A stretch of DNA of 64,000 nucleotides, from NCBI RefSeq assembly GCF_000372525.1, contig NZ_AQUR01000077.1, positions 182-64,181 on the forward strand, read 5' to 3'. Numbering within the stretch: position 1 is the stretch's first letter; every line of letters starts with the position of its first letter. The notes beneath the pieces were generated by a model. The model was given only the letters and a program-made list of their open reading frames with translations. It was not told the origin of the DNA and ran no database searches. A program made the translations under genes and the position numbers. Below are positions 1 through 8,704 of this stretch, piece by piece. The stretch comes from Cupriavidus neocaledonicus (GTDB taxonomy: Bacteria > Pseudomonadota > Gammaproteobacteria > Burkholderiales > Burkholderiaceae).

Positions 1-120
1 CTGATGGCGCACCTGCAGGCGCTGACCTGGGTCGCCTTCCTGGTGTGGCTGGCGCTGGGGCTGGTGATCTACTTTGCCTATGCGCGGCGCAATGCCGTGC
101 TGCACAGCGCCGCCGGATAG
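1..120 (+). CDS. C-terminal end of a membrane permease (amino-acid permease-like), cut by the window edge
   Basis: The window begins inside this gene, so only the last 39 residues are visible. They contain one hydrophobic helix of about 16 residues followed by a short basic tail, YARRNAVLH. This resembles the last membrane helix and cytoplasmic tail of APC-superfamily amino-acid permeases, but the assignment rests on this tail alone. The gene is followed by a converging cupin gene. Confidence 0.5.
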   Translation: MMAHLQALTWVAFLVWLALGLVIYFAYARRNAVLHSAAG

Positions 121-195
121 ACGCCAATACGGGTGGCGAAACGAACCCGGGAATCACAAGTCGTCCACCCGTTCCCGGTCAGCGGCCGGGAACCT

Positions 196-597
196 CTATT
201 TCACGGGCACAACCAGCGGCGCCCCTTTCGTGACGATATAGGTTGCCAATTCCGATGCCAGGCCGCTGCCAACATTCCGCGCGGAATGCGGCGTGCCTGC
301 CGGGATGAACAGCGATTCGCCTGCCTTCAGCGTCACCGGCGGCTGATCGCCAAGCCGATACTCAAGGCTGCCCTGCAATACATGGGCAATCTCTTCACCC
401 GGGTGCGCGTGCCTGGGCGCGAATGCGCCCGGTTCAAAGTCTACGCGCACCTGAACGCCTTCCTTGCCCGCAACGCTGAGCTCATGGCTGACCAGGTCGG
501 CCCGATGGATTCCCGGCGTTTGTGCGTGGGCGTTGTGTATCGTTGCGGCGAGGCAGGCGACGGTCATGGCGGCGGTGGCAAGCTTGGCGAGAGGCAT
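196..597 (-). CDS. Exported cupin-domain protein
   Basis: This is a 133-residue protein. It starts with a cleavable signal peptide (MPLAKLATAAMTVACLAATIHNAHAQ, cleavage likely after AHA), so it should be periplasmic. The rest is one cupin barrel: motif 1 is visible as PRHAHPGEEIAHVLQGSLEY, with His residues and a Glu placed to bind a metal, and motif 2 as FIPAGTPHSARN. The start is chosen at 597 because AAAGGA lies 9 bases upstream; a longer frame reaching 753 has no such site and would bury the signal peptide. It diverges from the gene at 871 across a 273-base shared control region. The substrate is unknown. Single-domain exported cupins of this type are common in Burkholderiales. Confidence 0.82.
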   Translation of the reverse strand: MPLAKLATAAMTVACLAATIHNAHAQTPGIHRADLVSHELSVAGKEGVQVRVDFEPGAFAPRHAHPGEEIAHVLQGSLEYRLGDQPPVTLKAGESLFIPAGTPHSARNVGSGLASELATYIVTKGAPLVVPVK

Positions 598-870
598 TTG
601 GGCGTGTCCTTTTCGGGTTGGGATATGTGCAAGCAACGGATATACGTTGCCTGGGCAGCATTGAATGACGCGGATGTATCCCGGCTGTAGCGAAACCCGG
701 CACTTAATGTATTCGTTCGTATCAGCGGGTTGCGCCGCTACGTTGTCATACAAAACTCCCGACAGCCCGCCGCGACGGCGTGCTCTGATGCAAGGCCTAT
801 CCTGAAATCACACGTCACCTCCGCCCCGGATGTGCGTGTGGAGGCAACCTCCGCATCAAAGGAAAGCGCC

Positions 871-1356
871 ATGCACCCTATCCTCAAGTCCCTTTCAGTG
901 GCCGGCATTGCAGCCGCGTTCTGTGCGAGCGCCTCCGCGCAACCCGCACAAGACGCCATCCGCCCGCCTGCCATCCTTCCCCTTGGCAGCGAACCCGCAC
1001 CAAAGCTGCTGCCGTATGCGGCGCTGCCGGAGCCGCTCGCGCGCGGCGTCGTCATCGTCCAGTTTCGCACCGAGAATTTCCGCGTGATGCCGGTCTTCGG
1101 CAAGGCCGCCACCGAGATCTCGCCTCGCCTCGGGCACCTGCACGTGACGGTTGACGATGGCCCTGGCACCTGGGCCCATACGAGCGAGGATCCCATCATC
1201 GTGGTCGGGCTCCCGCCGGGGCCGCACAGGCTACGCCTGGAGCTGGCCGATCCCGGCCACAAGATCCTCGCCACCGAGGTGGTCGCCGTCACGGTGCCTG
1301 ACGTGAGGGCCCAGGGCTCGCCGCCGGCATCGCCGTCCGGATCCCACCGGCATTGA
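871..1356 (+). CDS. Small exported protein of unknown function (DUF6130-like)
   Basis: This is a 161-residue protein with an N-terminal signal peptide ending around SASAQP. The mature part has a beta-rich domain with the segments RLGHLHVTVDDGPGTW and PPGPHRLRLELADPGHK, which I recall from the DUF6130 family of small proteobacterial exported proteins; I could not check this. The family has no established function. The start at 871 is supported by AAAGGA at 858-863; the same frame stays open back to 730 without a ribosome binding site. The C-terminus is low-complexity (PPASPSGSHRH). It is divergent from the cupin gene, so the two may share regulation. Confidence 0.7.
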   Translation: MHPILKSLSVAGIAAAFCASASAQPAQDAIRPPAILPLGSEPAPKLLPYAALPEPLARGVVIVQFRTENFRVMPVFGKAATEISPRLGHLHVTVDDGPGTWAHTSEDPIIVVGLPPGPHRLRLELADPGHKILATEVVAVTVPDVRAQGSPPASPSGSHRH

Positions 1357-1540
1357 GCGGATTCTTGCCCGTCTGTAGCGTGCACTACGAAAACTCGCGG
1401 ATCATGCTGATGGCGAGCCGATGATGGGCTGCCGCAGCTTCCGCCGTGCCCCCGACTGTGCCCGCGCTGCTGCAGCCTGAAGCGGCCCGGACACCGGGCG
1501 CAAAGCCTGTCCCCATCAAGCCGATGCGACAGGCGCCGTC

Positions 1541-1589
1541 ATGACGAGGCGGCGATGAGGTGCTATATTGGGAGAAATCGTTTCCCAAT
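1541..1589 (+). promoter_or_regulatory. Promoter and inverted-repeat operator of the TetR gene
   Basis: A -35-like ATGACG (1541-1546) and a -10 TATATT (1564-1569) are 17 bases apart. Directly over the expected transcription start lies the inverted repeat ATTGGGA-N9-TCCCAAT (1567-1589). Its size and position are what is expected of an autoregulatory TetR operator. A related repeat precedes the next gene (2246-2266), which supports both. This is inference from sequence only. Confidence 0.6.
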
Positions 1590-1605
1590 TTGCAAATCCA
1601 CCAGC

Positions 1606-2229
1606 ATGAGCGCGACCCGGCCTCACGTCACCACAGGCTCCCGCAGTCGGGGCCGCCCACGCGAGTTCAACGTCGACCAGGCACTGGATCGGGCCGTGCG
1701 CGTGTTCAGCGAACGCGGTTACCACGGCGCTTCGATTACCGATCTCACCCGCGCCATGCGCGTCGCGCAAGGCAGCCTCTACAAGGCGTTCAAGGACAAG
1801 CAAGCGCTGTTCCTGGCGGCGTTCGAGCGCTACCGCGCCCAGCGGTCGGAGACACTGCAGCGCGCGCTCGGCAACGCCGGCACCGGGCTGGAGCGCCTGC
1901 GCGCCACCCTGGTCTTCTATGCCGACTCCGCCCAGGGCGCGGCTGGCCGACAAGGTTGCCTGGTCGTCGGCAGCACGGTGGAACTGTGTGCATTCGACCA
2001 ACCCGTCGCCCGCCATATCGCTGGCGCGCTGGCGCGCAACGAGGCGTTTCTCGCCGAACTGATCCGCCAGGGCCAGGAAGACGGCTCGATCCCGGCCCAT
2101 GTGAATGTCGAAGCGACTGCGCAGATGCTGCTGTGCCTGACGCAAGGCATGCGCGTCGTCGGCAAGACCGGGCGCAGCCGCGCACAGATGCAGGCCGTGG
2201 CGGCCGCTGCGCTCAAGGTATTAACCTGA
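1606..2229 (+). CDS. TetR/AcrR-family transcriptional regulator
   Basis: This is a 207-residue regulator of normal TetR length. The N-terminal DNA-binding domain is clear: a basic leader (SRSRGRPREF), then helices covering VFSERGYHGASITDLTRAMR and the recognition helix region VAQGSLYKAFKDKQALF. The remainder is a helical ligand-binding domain with no recognisable ligand signature. The start at 1606 places the conserved domain about 15 residues in, as is usual. The operator-like inverted repeat at 1567-1589 points to autorepression. The oxidoreductase gene begins 57 bases downstream on the same strand with its own copy of the repeat, so it is the likely main target. Confidence 0.92.
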   Translation: MSATRPHVTTGSRSRGRPREFNVDQALDRAVRVFSERGYHGASITDLTRAMRVAQGSLYKAFKDKQALFLAAFERYRAQRSETLQRALGNAGTGLERLRATLVFYADSAQGAAGRQGCLVVGSTVELCAFDQPVARHIAGALARNEAFLAELIRQGQEDGSIPAHVNVEATAQMLLCLTQGMRVVGKTGRSRAQMQAVAAAALKVLT

Positions 2230-2266
2230 AAAAATTTTTGGCTATTTAGGAAACGTTCATTCCCTT
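2221..2266 (+). promoter_or_regulatory. Promoter with second TetR-type operator before the oxidoreductase gene
   Basis: TTAACC (2221-2226) and TATTTA (2243-2248), spaced by 16 bases, could form a weak promoter that overlaps the end of the TetR gene. Overlapping the -10 is the repeat TTAGGAA-N7-TTCCCTT (2246-2266). It shares the pattern TTRGGA...TTCCCWW with the repeat at 1567-1589, in the same spacing. Confidence 0.5.
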
Positions 2267-2286
2267 TTAACCAAGGAGAACTTGCT

Positions 2287-3165
2287 ATGAAGATCGCTTT
2301 TCTCGGCCTCGGCACGATGGGCCTGCCAATGGCCACCAATTTGCTCAAGGCGGGCTATGCGGTGCGGGCCTGGAATCGCTCGCCCGCGCCGGTGGCGAAA
2401 TTGGGCGCGCTCGGCGCGCAAATCGCCGCCACACCGGTCGAGGCGGTGGCCGACGCGGACGTGCTGATCTCGATGCTGGCCGACGATGCAGCTACCCGCG
2501 CCACGATACTGGATGCGCGGACACTGCCCGCGCTCAGGCGGGGAGCGATCCATGTCAACATGGCCACGATATCGGTGGCGCTGGCAGCCGAACTGGCTGC
2601 GTTGCACCAGGCGCAAGGCTTAGCCTACATTGCCGCGCCGGTGCTGGGACGGGTAAACGTTGCGGAAGCGGGCCAGCTCAACATCCTGGCTGCCGGCAAC
2701 GCCAAGGCCATTGCCGCCGTGCAGCCGCTGCTGGATGTACTCGGCCAAAAGACCTGGCACCTCGGGGAGCGGCCAGAGCAGGCGAATGCCGCCAAGCTTG
2801 CCGTGAATTTCATGATCGCCAGCGCCATCGGCACCATGGGCGAAGCCGTGGCATTGGCGCATGGCCATGGGGTAGACAAGGCCGGCTTTCTGGAACTGGT
2901 CATGTCCACGGCCTTCGCCGCCCCCGTCTACAAGGGGTACGGGCAGGCCATCGCTGAAGAGCGCTTCGAACCAGCCGGATTCAAGCTCGCGCTCGGCCTC
3001 AAGGACGTGCGCCTGGCGTTGGCAGCCGCGGAACAGGTGAACGTTCCCCTTCCCCTGGCCAGTACGCTGCGCGATACCCATATCGAAAGCCTTGCCCATG
3101 GCGAAGGCCACCTGGATTGGGCGGCACTGTCGCGCACGTCCGCCCGCCGTGCCGGGCAGGCCTGA
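2287..3165 (+). CDS. NAD(P)-dependent oxidoreductase of the 3-hydroxyisobutyrate dehydrogenase family
   Basis: This is a 292-residue cytoplasmic enzyme of the beta-hydroxyacid dehydrogenase family. The N-terminus is a Rossmann dinucleotide-binding fold beginning FLGLGTMGLPMATNLLKAG. The conserved catalytic lysine lies in NAAKLAVNFMIASAI at about residue 172. The substrate loop reads APVLGRVNVAEAGQLNI rather than the classical PVSGG..A..G, so true 3-hydroxyisobutyrate or tartronate semialdehyde activity cannot be assumed; imine-reductase-like or glyoxylate-reductase-like activity is possible. AAGGAG sits 7 bases before the ATG. It follows the TetR gene and is preceded by a TetR-type repeat, so it is probably induced when that repressor binds its ligand. 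Confidence 0.85.
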   Translation: MKIAFLGLGTMGLPMATNLLKAGYAVRAWNRSPAPVAKLGALGAQIAATPVEAVADADVLISMLADDAATRATILDARTLPALRRGAIHVNMATISVALAAELAALHQAQGLAYIAAPVLGRVNVAEAGQLNILAAGNAKAIAAVQPLLDVLGQKTWHLGERPEQANAAKLAVNFMIASAIGTMGEAVALAHGHGVDKAGFLELVMSTAFAAPVYKGYGQAIAEERFEPAGFKLALGLKDVRLALAAAEQVNVPLPLASTLRDTHIESLAHGEGHLDWAALSRTSARRAGQA

Positions 3166-3275
3166 ACGGCCACCGTACCTGCGACGACATCGCGGCCGTC
3201 ACGACAACAACATGCCCACCAGACTCCGGCGTGCCGTGCGATGTCTGCCGCGATGTCGACATGTATGCAGGCCGT

Positions 3276-4055
3276 TCACGCCATGATATTGACGCCGCCA
3301 TCCACATACAGCGTCTCGCCCGACAGCCGCCTGGCGTATGGCGTCGCCAGGAAGGCGCAGGTGTACCCGACATCCATGATGTCGACCAGTTCGCCAAGCG
3401 GAGCGCGCTCCACGGCATCGGCGAGCATCAGATCGAAGCCCTTCAGCCCCGACGCCGCGCGAGTCTGCAAGGGCCCTGGCGAGATCGCATGCACGCGAAT
3501 GCCGCGCGGGCCCAACTCGTACGCCAGATAGCGTGACACGGCTTCCAGGGCGGCCTTCACCGGACCCATGACGTTGTAGTTCGGCACCACCTTGTTGGCG
3601 CCGTGATAGCTCATGGTGAACATCGTGCCACCGTTTCCCATCAGCGGCGCTGCCAGGCGGGCCATCCGCACGAAGGAATGGCAGGACACATCCATTGCCT
3701 TGGCAAAGCCCTCTGCCGAACAGTTGAGCAGACCACCCTGCAGATCGTCTTTCGGCGCCCAGGCGATCGAATGCACCAGGATATCGAGCCCGCCCCACTG
3801 CTCCCCGATGCGCGCAAACAACGCGTCCATCTCGGCCGGATGCGTGACATCCAGCGGCATAAAGATGGAAGCGCCAAGCTCCTGCGCCACCGGCTCGACA
3901 AATTGCCGCGCCTTTTCGCTGGGATAGGTCATCGCGATCTCCGCTCCCAGTTCGCGGAAGGCTTTGGCGCACCCGTAAGCAATGGAATGTTCATTCGCTA
4001 TCCCGCAGACGAGCGCGCGGGTGTTGGCGAGGATCGGATGTTTCTCGGCTGTCAT
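3276..4055 (-). CDS. fabI: Enoyl-[acyl-carrier-protein] reductase (FabI type)
   Basis: This 259-residue short-chain dehydrogenase reduces trans-2-enoyl-ACP with NADH in the last step of fatty-acid elongation. FabI traits are visible: the N-terminal nucleotide site VCGIANEHSIAYGCAKAF, an SIAWAP segment, and the FabI-type catalytic pair Tyr160-X6-Lys167 in PNYNVMGPVKAAL, preceded by SYHGANK. The start at 4055 is chosen for AGGGAA upstream. It is the last gene of the minus-strand train behind ackA (81-base gap). This location, far from fatty-acid synthesis genes, suggests a second FabI copy serving the acetyl-phosphate/PHA-like cluster rather than the main housekeeping enzyme; that is an inference. 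Confidence 0.88.
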   Translation of the reverse strand: MTAEKHPILANTRALVCGIANEHSIAYGCAKAFRELGAEIAMTYPSEKARQFVEPVAQELGASIFMPLDVTHPAEMDALFARIGEQWGGLDILVHSIAWAPKDDLQGGLLNCSAEGFAKAMDVSCHSFVRMARLAAPLMGNGGTMFTMSYHGANKVVPNYNVMGPVKAALEAVSRYLAYELGPRGIRVHAISPGPLQTRAASGLKGFDLMLADAVERAPLGELVDIMDVGYTCAFLATPYARRLSGETLYVDGGVNIMA

Positions 4056-4136
4056 GTCGCTTTCCCTGATGGGTTCGTTGCTGCGGTGGCGCCGCCGGTG
4101 CCCGTGCCCCGTCATCAGCCCGGGTCGGTGACCAGG

Positions 4137-5327
4137 TCATCGGGCCTGTGCCGCGAGGACCTCCCTGGTATGCCTGGCAATCATCAGCTCCTCGTTGGTC
4201 GGGACGACCCACACCGGGACCGGGCTCGACGCCGGGCTGATGCGTGGCCCGCCGCTGTCGTTCGCCGCGGCATCGATGCTCACGCCCAGCCATGCCGCGA
4301 GCTGGCAGACGCGCTCGCGGATCGGCGCAGCATGCTCGCCAATGCCCGCGGTAAAGACCAACGCGTCCAGGCCCTGCGCGGCAGCGGCCAGGGAGCCAAG
4401 CTCCCGGGCAATGCGGTAGGTGTACAACTCGATGGCAAAGCGGGCTCGCGGATCGTCGCTGGCGAGCAGCGCGCGCATATCGCTCGACACGCCGGAGACG
4501 CCGAGCAGGCCGGACTTGCGGTAGATCAGGTCCTCGATGGCCCGCGCCTCCATGCCGAGTTCGCTGATCAGGTACAAGATCACGCCCGGATCGAGACTGC
4601 CGCAGCGCGTTCCCATCGGCAAGCCGTCCACCGCGGTAAAGCCCATGGTGCTGGCGACGCTGCGCCCCCCCACCATTGCGCACATGCTGCTGCCGTTGCC
4701 GAGGTGGGCAACGACCGTGCGCCCTGCCGCCGCGGCAGCGTCGACGCTCGGCAGGACCCCGGCGATGTACTCGTAGGAAAGCCCGTGGAAGCCGTAGCGG
4801 CGGACGCCGCGCCCGGTCACTTCGGCAGGCAACGCGAATGCCTGTGCCACCTCCGGCTGCGCCCGGTGGAAAGCGGTATCGAAACAGGCGACCTGTGGCA
4901 GCTCCGGACGCCGCTCGGCGAGGATGCGGATCGGCTTGAGGTTGTGAGGCTGGTGCAGCGGGGCGAGCGGGCACAGCGTGTCCAACTCCGCCAGCAGCGC
5001 CTCGGTCACCCGCTCAGGTCCGGTAAAACGCACGCCCCCATGGACAACCCGGTGTCCCACCGCGCTCAGCGAATGCCCTTCGCCGTGGGCGCGCAGGAAA
5101 TCCGCCAGGAAAGAGATGGCCCCTTCGTGCCCGAGTTCGCTGCCGGCAGCCCACTGCCTGGTCTCGATTTCGGCTCCCGTCCCGTCCATCGCGCGGAATG
5201 CCGGTGCCGTGTAAAGCCCGTCGAGGCTGCCGCGCAGGACCAGCCGCAAGGCGTCGTCATGGGTATCGTAGGCACAGTACTTGATGCTCGACGAACCCGC
5301 ATTCAGGACCAGGATCAGTTCGGCCAT
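4137..5327 (-). CDS. ackA: Acetate kinase
   Basis: This 396-residue enzyme interconverts acetyl phosphate plus ADP with acetate plus ATP. It has the ASKHA phosphate-binding start (LILVLNAGSSSIKY), the substrate segment GHRVVHGG, the family signature VAHLGNGSSMCAMVGGRSV followed by SMGFTAVDGLPMGTRCG, and VFTAGIGEH near the C-terminus. The start at 5327 gives the usual family length; an upstream extension to 5423 would overlap pta. It begins only 4 bases after the pta stop, so the two are translationally linked and form the classic Pta-AckA pathway from acetyl-CoA to acetate. Confidence 0.97.
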   Translation of the reverse strand: MAELILVLNAGSSSIKYCAYDTHDDALRLVLRGSLDGLYTAPAFRAMDGTGAEIETRQWAAGSELGHEGAISFLADFLRAHGEGHSLSAVGHRVVHGGVRFTGPERVTEALLAELDTLCPLAPLHQPHNLKPIRILAERRPELPQVACFDTAFHRAQPEVAQAFALPAEVTGRGVRRYGFHGLSYEYIAGVLPSVDAAAAAGRTVVAHLGNGSSMCAMVGGRSVASTMGFTAVDGLPMGTRCGSLDPGVILYLISELGMEARAIEDLIYRKSGLLGVSGVSSDMRALLASDDPRARFAIELYTYRIARELGSLAAAAQGLDALVFTAGIGEHAAPIRERVCQLAAWLGVSIDAAANDSGGPRISPASSPVPVWVVPTNEELMIARHTREVLAAQAR

Positions 5328-5331
5328 GGCA

Positions 5332-6270
5332 TCACCCCGCCACCTGGCCGGATTCGCGACGCGCCCTGGCCACCAGCGCGGCCACCGCGCAGGAGGCCAG
5401 CCGTGTCGTGACCGAGTCGGCACGACTGGTCAGGATAATCGGCACGCGCGCGCCCAGCACGATGCCCGCGGCGTCGGCGCCGGCCAGAAAGGTCAGGCTC
5501 TTGGCGAGCATGTTGCCGGCGTCCAGGTCCGGCACCAGCAACACATTGGCGCGCCCCGCCACCGGCGAATCGATCTTCTTGATCCGCGCCGCATCCAGGT
5601 TGATGGCGTTGTCCAGCGCCAGCGGGCCGTCGACCACAGCGCCGGTGATCTGGTGGCGGTCGACCATCTTGCACAGTGCGGCGGCATCGAGCGTGGACGG
5701 CACCTTGGGGTTGACGGTTTCCATTGCCGACAGGATTGCCACGCGCACCTCATCGACCCGCAGCGCGTGGGCCAGGTCGATGGCGTTCTGCAGGATGTCG
5801 GCCTTCTCGGCGAGCGTCGGCGCGATATTGACCGCGGCGTCCGTGACGATCAGCGCGTCTTCATGCCCCGGCACATCCATCACGAAGCAGTGGCTGATGC
5901 GCCGGGCCGTGCGCAAGCCGCTGTCGCCCTTGACCACCGCCCCCATCAGCTCGTCGGTGTGCAGGCTGCCCTTCATCAGGGCCTCGGCCTTGCTTTCGCG
6001 CACCAGCTGCACGGCGGCGGCCGCTGACGCATGGCTGTGCTCGGCATCGACGATCGGGTAGTCGCGGATGTCGATGCCGGCGGCGCGGGCGGCGTCCTCG
6101 ATGCGGGCGCGCGGCCCGACCAGGATCGGCGCGATCAGGCCCAGCCGTGCGGCCTCCACCGCGCCTTCGAGCGCGGCCTGGTCGCACGGGTGCGCCACCG
6201 CGGTAGGCGTGGCCGGCATGGTCTTGCAGTAATCAATCAGACGCTGGTACTTCTCATGCCTGGCGTTCAT
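5332..6270 (-). CDS. pta: Phosphate acetyltransferase (short PTA/PTB type)
   Basis: This 312-residue enzyme transfers an acyl group from CoA to phosphate. It is the short form, with only the PTA/PTB catalytic domain (segments MKGSLHTDELMGAVV, ISHCFVMDVPG, VDGPLALDNAIN) and without the N-terminal CobQ/DRTGG region of long Pta proteins or a MaoC hydratase fusion. Family members may use butyryl-CoA as well as acetyl-CoA, so substrate range is open. The ATG at 6270 has AGGAG 7 bases upstream; an in-frame ATG at 6294 is less well placed. It lies 73 bases after the DUF3141 gene and 4 bases before ackA in the same orientation. Confidence 0.93.
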   Translation of the reverse strand: MNARHEKYQRLIDYCKTMPATPTAVAHPCDQAALEGAVEAARLGLIAPILVGPRARIEDAARAAGIDIRDYPIVDAEHSHASAAAAVQLVRESKAEALMKGSLHTDELMGAVVKGDSGLRTARRISHCFVMDVPGHEDALIVTDAAVNIAPTLAEKADILQNAIDLAHALRVDEVRVAILSAMETVNPKVPSTLDAAALCKMVDRHQITGAVVDGPLALDNAINLDAARIKKIDSPVAGRANVLLVPDLDAGNMLAKSLTFLAGADAAGIVLGARVPIILTSRADSVTTRLASCAVAALVARARRESGQVAG

Positions 6271-6343
6271 GGTTTGCTCCTGCGTCAGGATCATCGGTGC
6301 CGGCCGCCCGCGCTGCAGGCGACCCACGGCGCGCAGCGATACG

Positions 6344-8644
6344 CTACGACGCGCGCTTGAACGCGCGTTCCGGCCTGGCGTCAAGCACTGCGCGGATCTT
6401 GTCCAGCATGGTTGCCTGCTCGGCCGTGGGCGTGGCGCCAAGCAGCCGCTCATCGTTACGCAGCTTCTCCGCCAGCGCATGCAGCCGCTGCCGGTCGGCC
6501 TGGTTCCTGAGCAGCGTCGGCAGGGTCTGGAGCGCCTGCTCGGGCGCGTACCGCGCGATCAGGTCCTGCTGGCCGCGGATCTTGCGCCAGGCATCTGGTG
6601 CAAGATCCGGCAGCAGATCCGCATAGTCCGTCACCAGTTCCTTGCCCAACTCCAGCCGGGACAGTGGCAATGGCTCGCCCTTGCGGCTCAGCAGGCAGGC
6701 GAGCCGGGCGATGGCCTCGGCGTATCCGCCACGCGCAACCGCGGCCAGCGCCGCCTTGACCTCCGGCAGCTCCTCCGGCGCGATAGCGGCCGTTGCGCCG
6801 GCGCGTGCGGCAGGCTCGCTCCTTGTCAGGAACGGGAACAGGTTGGCGTACACGTTGAAGAAGGTGTACTCGGTCATGGCATCGCGCACGGCCCGGTAGG
6901 CGTCCAGGCTGGCGCTGAGGATTTCCGAGCCCGCTTGTTCCTGTTGCCGCAGCGGATGGTCCGGCTGCAGTGCCTGCCGGTTGGCCCTGACCGTGTCCGC
7001 GGCCGGCTTGAGCCACGCCATCCACGGGTTCAGGTCCGAGAACAGCCAGTTCTGCATGCGCAGCGGATGGAATTCGCGCAGCACCCGCGCGGTCATCTCG
7101 TTGGACACCGCCTGGACATAAGGCTGCGCAAACAGTTCGTAGGCGCGCTGCGTGAAGTCTGACAGGTTCGCGACCGCCTCGAACGGCTTCTCGTCTACCC
7201 GTTCGAAGCGGTTGAGCCTGCGTGCAATCTCCTCGAGCGAATATTCCTCGAACTCGACCTCGTACTCCACGCCCGCGCTGCCCGTGCGCTCATGGATCCG
7301 CATGGCGTAGAGTCCCGGCGGCAACAACTCGATGCTCTTGAGCACCGAGACGATCTGCGCGTGCTCCTTCTGCGCGACCTTGCCGGAGACGAAGATGCCG
7401 AGGTGGCCGACGCTCTCGTGCATCATGCCGACGATGACCTGACCGCGCGCCTTGATCTCCTCGGTGCTGCCGTACATGTCAGCGACCCAGTTGAAGGCCT
7501 GCTGCGGGGGCGTGATGTTGTCGCCCATCGAGGCAAACAGCACGATCGGCGAGCGGATCTCGCGCAGATCGAACGCCTTGCCGGCGGACCCCTTGACATC
7601 ACCGCTCCAGAGCTTGTTGCCGACGAACAGATTGCGCGTGATCCATTCGATTTCCTCGCGGTTCATGAGGTAGTAGCCGCCCCACCAGCGCTCGAATTCC
7701 AGGAAGCGGGGCGGCTCGGTATCGACCTTGCGGTACAGGTTGTAGTACTTGTCCCAGAGACTATTGGCCGGATTCAGGTTCTCGAAATTCTGCACCAGCC
7801 AGGCGCCGTCGAACTTGCCGTTGCCGAGGTCCGCCGTGTACGACGCCAGCCAGGTCCCGCCCAGCAAGCCGCCGGAATAGCGCATCGGGTTATCGCCTTC
7901 GCCCTCGCTCCAGGCACCACTCCAGTACGACATCGGCGCGCCGTTGATGACGATGGGCCCGGTGTCGTCCGGGTCAGAGGCGCCGAGCATCATCGCTGCC
8001 CAGCCGCCCTGGCAATTGCCGATGATGGCTGGCTTGGCACTGCGCGGATGCAGCGCGCGCACCCGCTTGATGAACTGTTGCTCGGCATCGCATACGTCGA
8101 GCAGGGTCTGCCCCGGCTCCGGGTCGCGAAAGAAGATGACGAAATAGACGGGGTGGCCGGCACGCAGCGCGACGCCCACCTGCGAGTCGTCCTTGAAGCC
8201 GCCGATGCCCGGGCCGTGGCCGGCGCGCGGATCGATGATGACATAGGGGCGGCGGCTGTCATCAATGGTAACGCAGTCGGGTGGCGTGATCTTCAGCAGT
8301 GCGTAGTTGACGGGCCGTTCGAACTGGCGCCCGTCCAGGATGGTTTCGTAGCCGAAATGCAGGACCGGCCTGAGCCCCTGCATGGTGTTCTCGACAAAGT
8401 TGTTGCCCCGTTGCCGCAGCGTGTCCCAGAACAGGACCGCGCGCTGCATGCTGTCGATGGCATAGGCATAGCCGCTCATCGGGTCCAGCCCGCCCCCCGG
8501 GATGGCCGGGCCGCCCGAAGCGCCGACCGCCTGTTGCACACGGTCGCTGTAGCCCTCCTGTGCATGCTTGAGGCGCTTCTGCAGGACCATGCCGGTCTTG
8601 AGGCCCACTTCGCGCGCGCGCACCAGTTGCTTTGCCGCATCCAT
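6344..8644 (-). CDS. DUF3141 protein: poly(3-hydroxyalkanoate) synthase-like alpha/beta hydrolase
   Basis: This is a 766-residue protein. Residues about 110-420 form an alpha/beta-hydrolase fold related to PHA synthases. The nucleophile motif is GNCQGGW with Cys211, matching the PhaC lipase-like box GxCxGG. A candidate acid is Asp375 in FASMGDNITPP and the candidate base His414 in SVGHLGIF, so the triad looks complete. The C-terminal 300 residues are helical and have no counterpart in PhaC. I see no export signal. GGAG lies 7 bases before the ATG. It precedes pta, ackA and fabI, an arrangement I recall from several proteobacteria. Polymerase, depolymerase and acyltransferase activity all remain possible. 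Confidence 0.85.
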   Translation of the reverse strand: MDAAKQLVRAREVGLKTGMVLQKRLKHAQEGYSDRVQQAVGASGGPAIPGGGLDPMSGYAYAIDSMQRAVLFWDTLRQRGNNFVENTMQGLRPVLHFGYETILDGRQFERPVNYALLKITPPDCVTIDDSRRPYVIIDPRAGHGPGIGGFKDDSQVGVALRAGHPVYFVIFFRDPEPGQTLLDVCDAEQQFIKRVRALHPRSAKPAIIGNCQGGWAAMMLGASDPDDTGPIVINGAPMSYWSGAWSEGEGDNPMRYSGGLLGGTWLASYTADLGNGKFDGAWLVQNFENLNPANSLWDKYYNLYRKVDTEPPRFLEFERWWGGYYLMNREEIEWITRNLFVGNKLWSGDVKGSAGKAFDLREIRSPIVLFASMGDNITPPQQAFNWVADMYGSTEEIKARGQVIVGMMHESVGHLGIFVSGKVAQKEHAQIVSVLKSIELLPPGLYAMRIHERTGSAGVEYEVEFEEYSLEEIARRLNRFERVDEKPFEAVANLSDFTQRAYELFAQPYVQAVSNEMTARVLREFHPLRMQNWLFSDLNPWMAWLKPAADTVRANRQALQPDHPLRQQEQAGSEILSASLDAYRAVRDAMTEYTFFNVYANLFPFLTRSEPAARAGATAAIAPEELPEVKAALAAVARGGYAEAIARLACLLSRKGEPLPLSRLELGKELVTDYADLLPDLAPDAWRKIRGQQDLIARYAPEQALQTLPTLLRNQADRQRLHALAEKLRNDERLLGATPTAEQATMLDKIRAVLDARPERAFKRAS

Positions 8645-8704
8645 ACTGTTCTCCGCTGGAATCTTTCACACCGCGCGCCGGCAAGGCGAGCCGGCACCTG
8701 TCCG

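Noticed and set aside
3276..4055. Naming the FabI-type gene as an acetoacetyl-CoA reductase because of its PHA-like neighbours
   Set aside because: The Tyr-X6-Lys catalytic spacing and the CGIANEHSIA nucleotide site are those of FabI, not of PhaB-type reductases.
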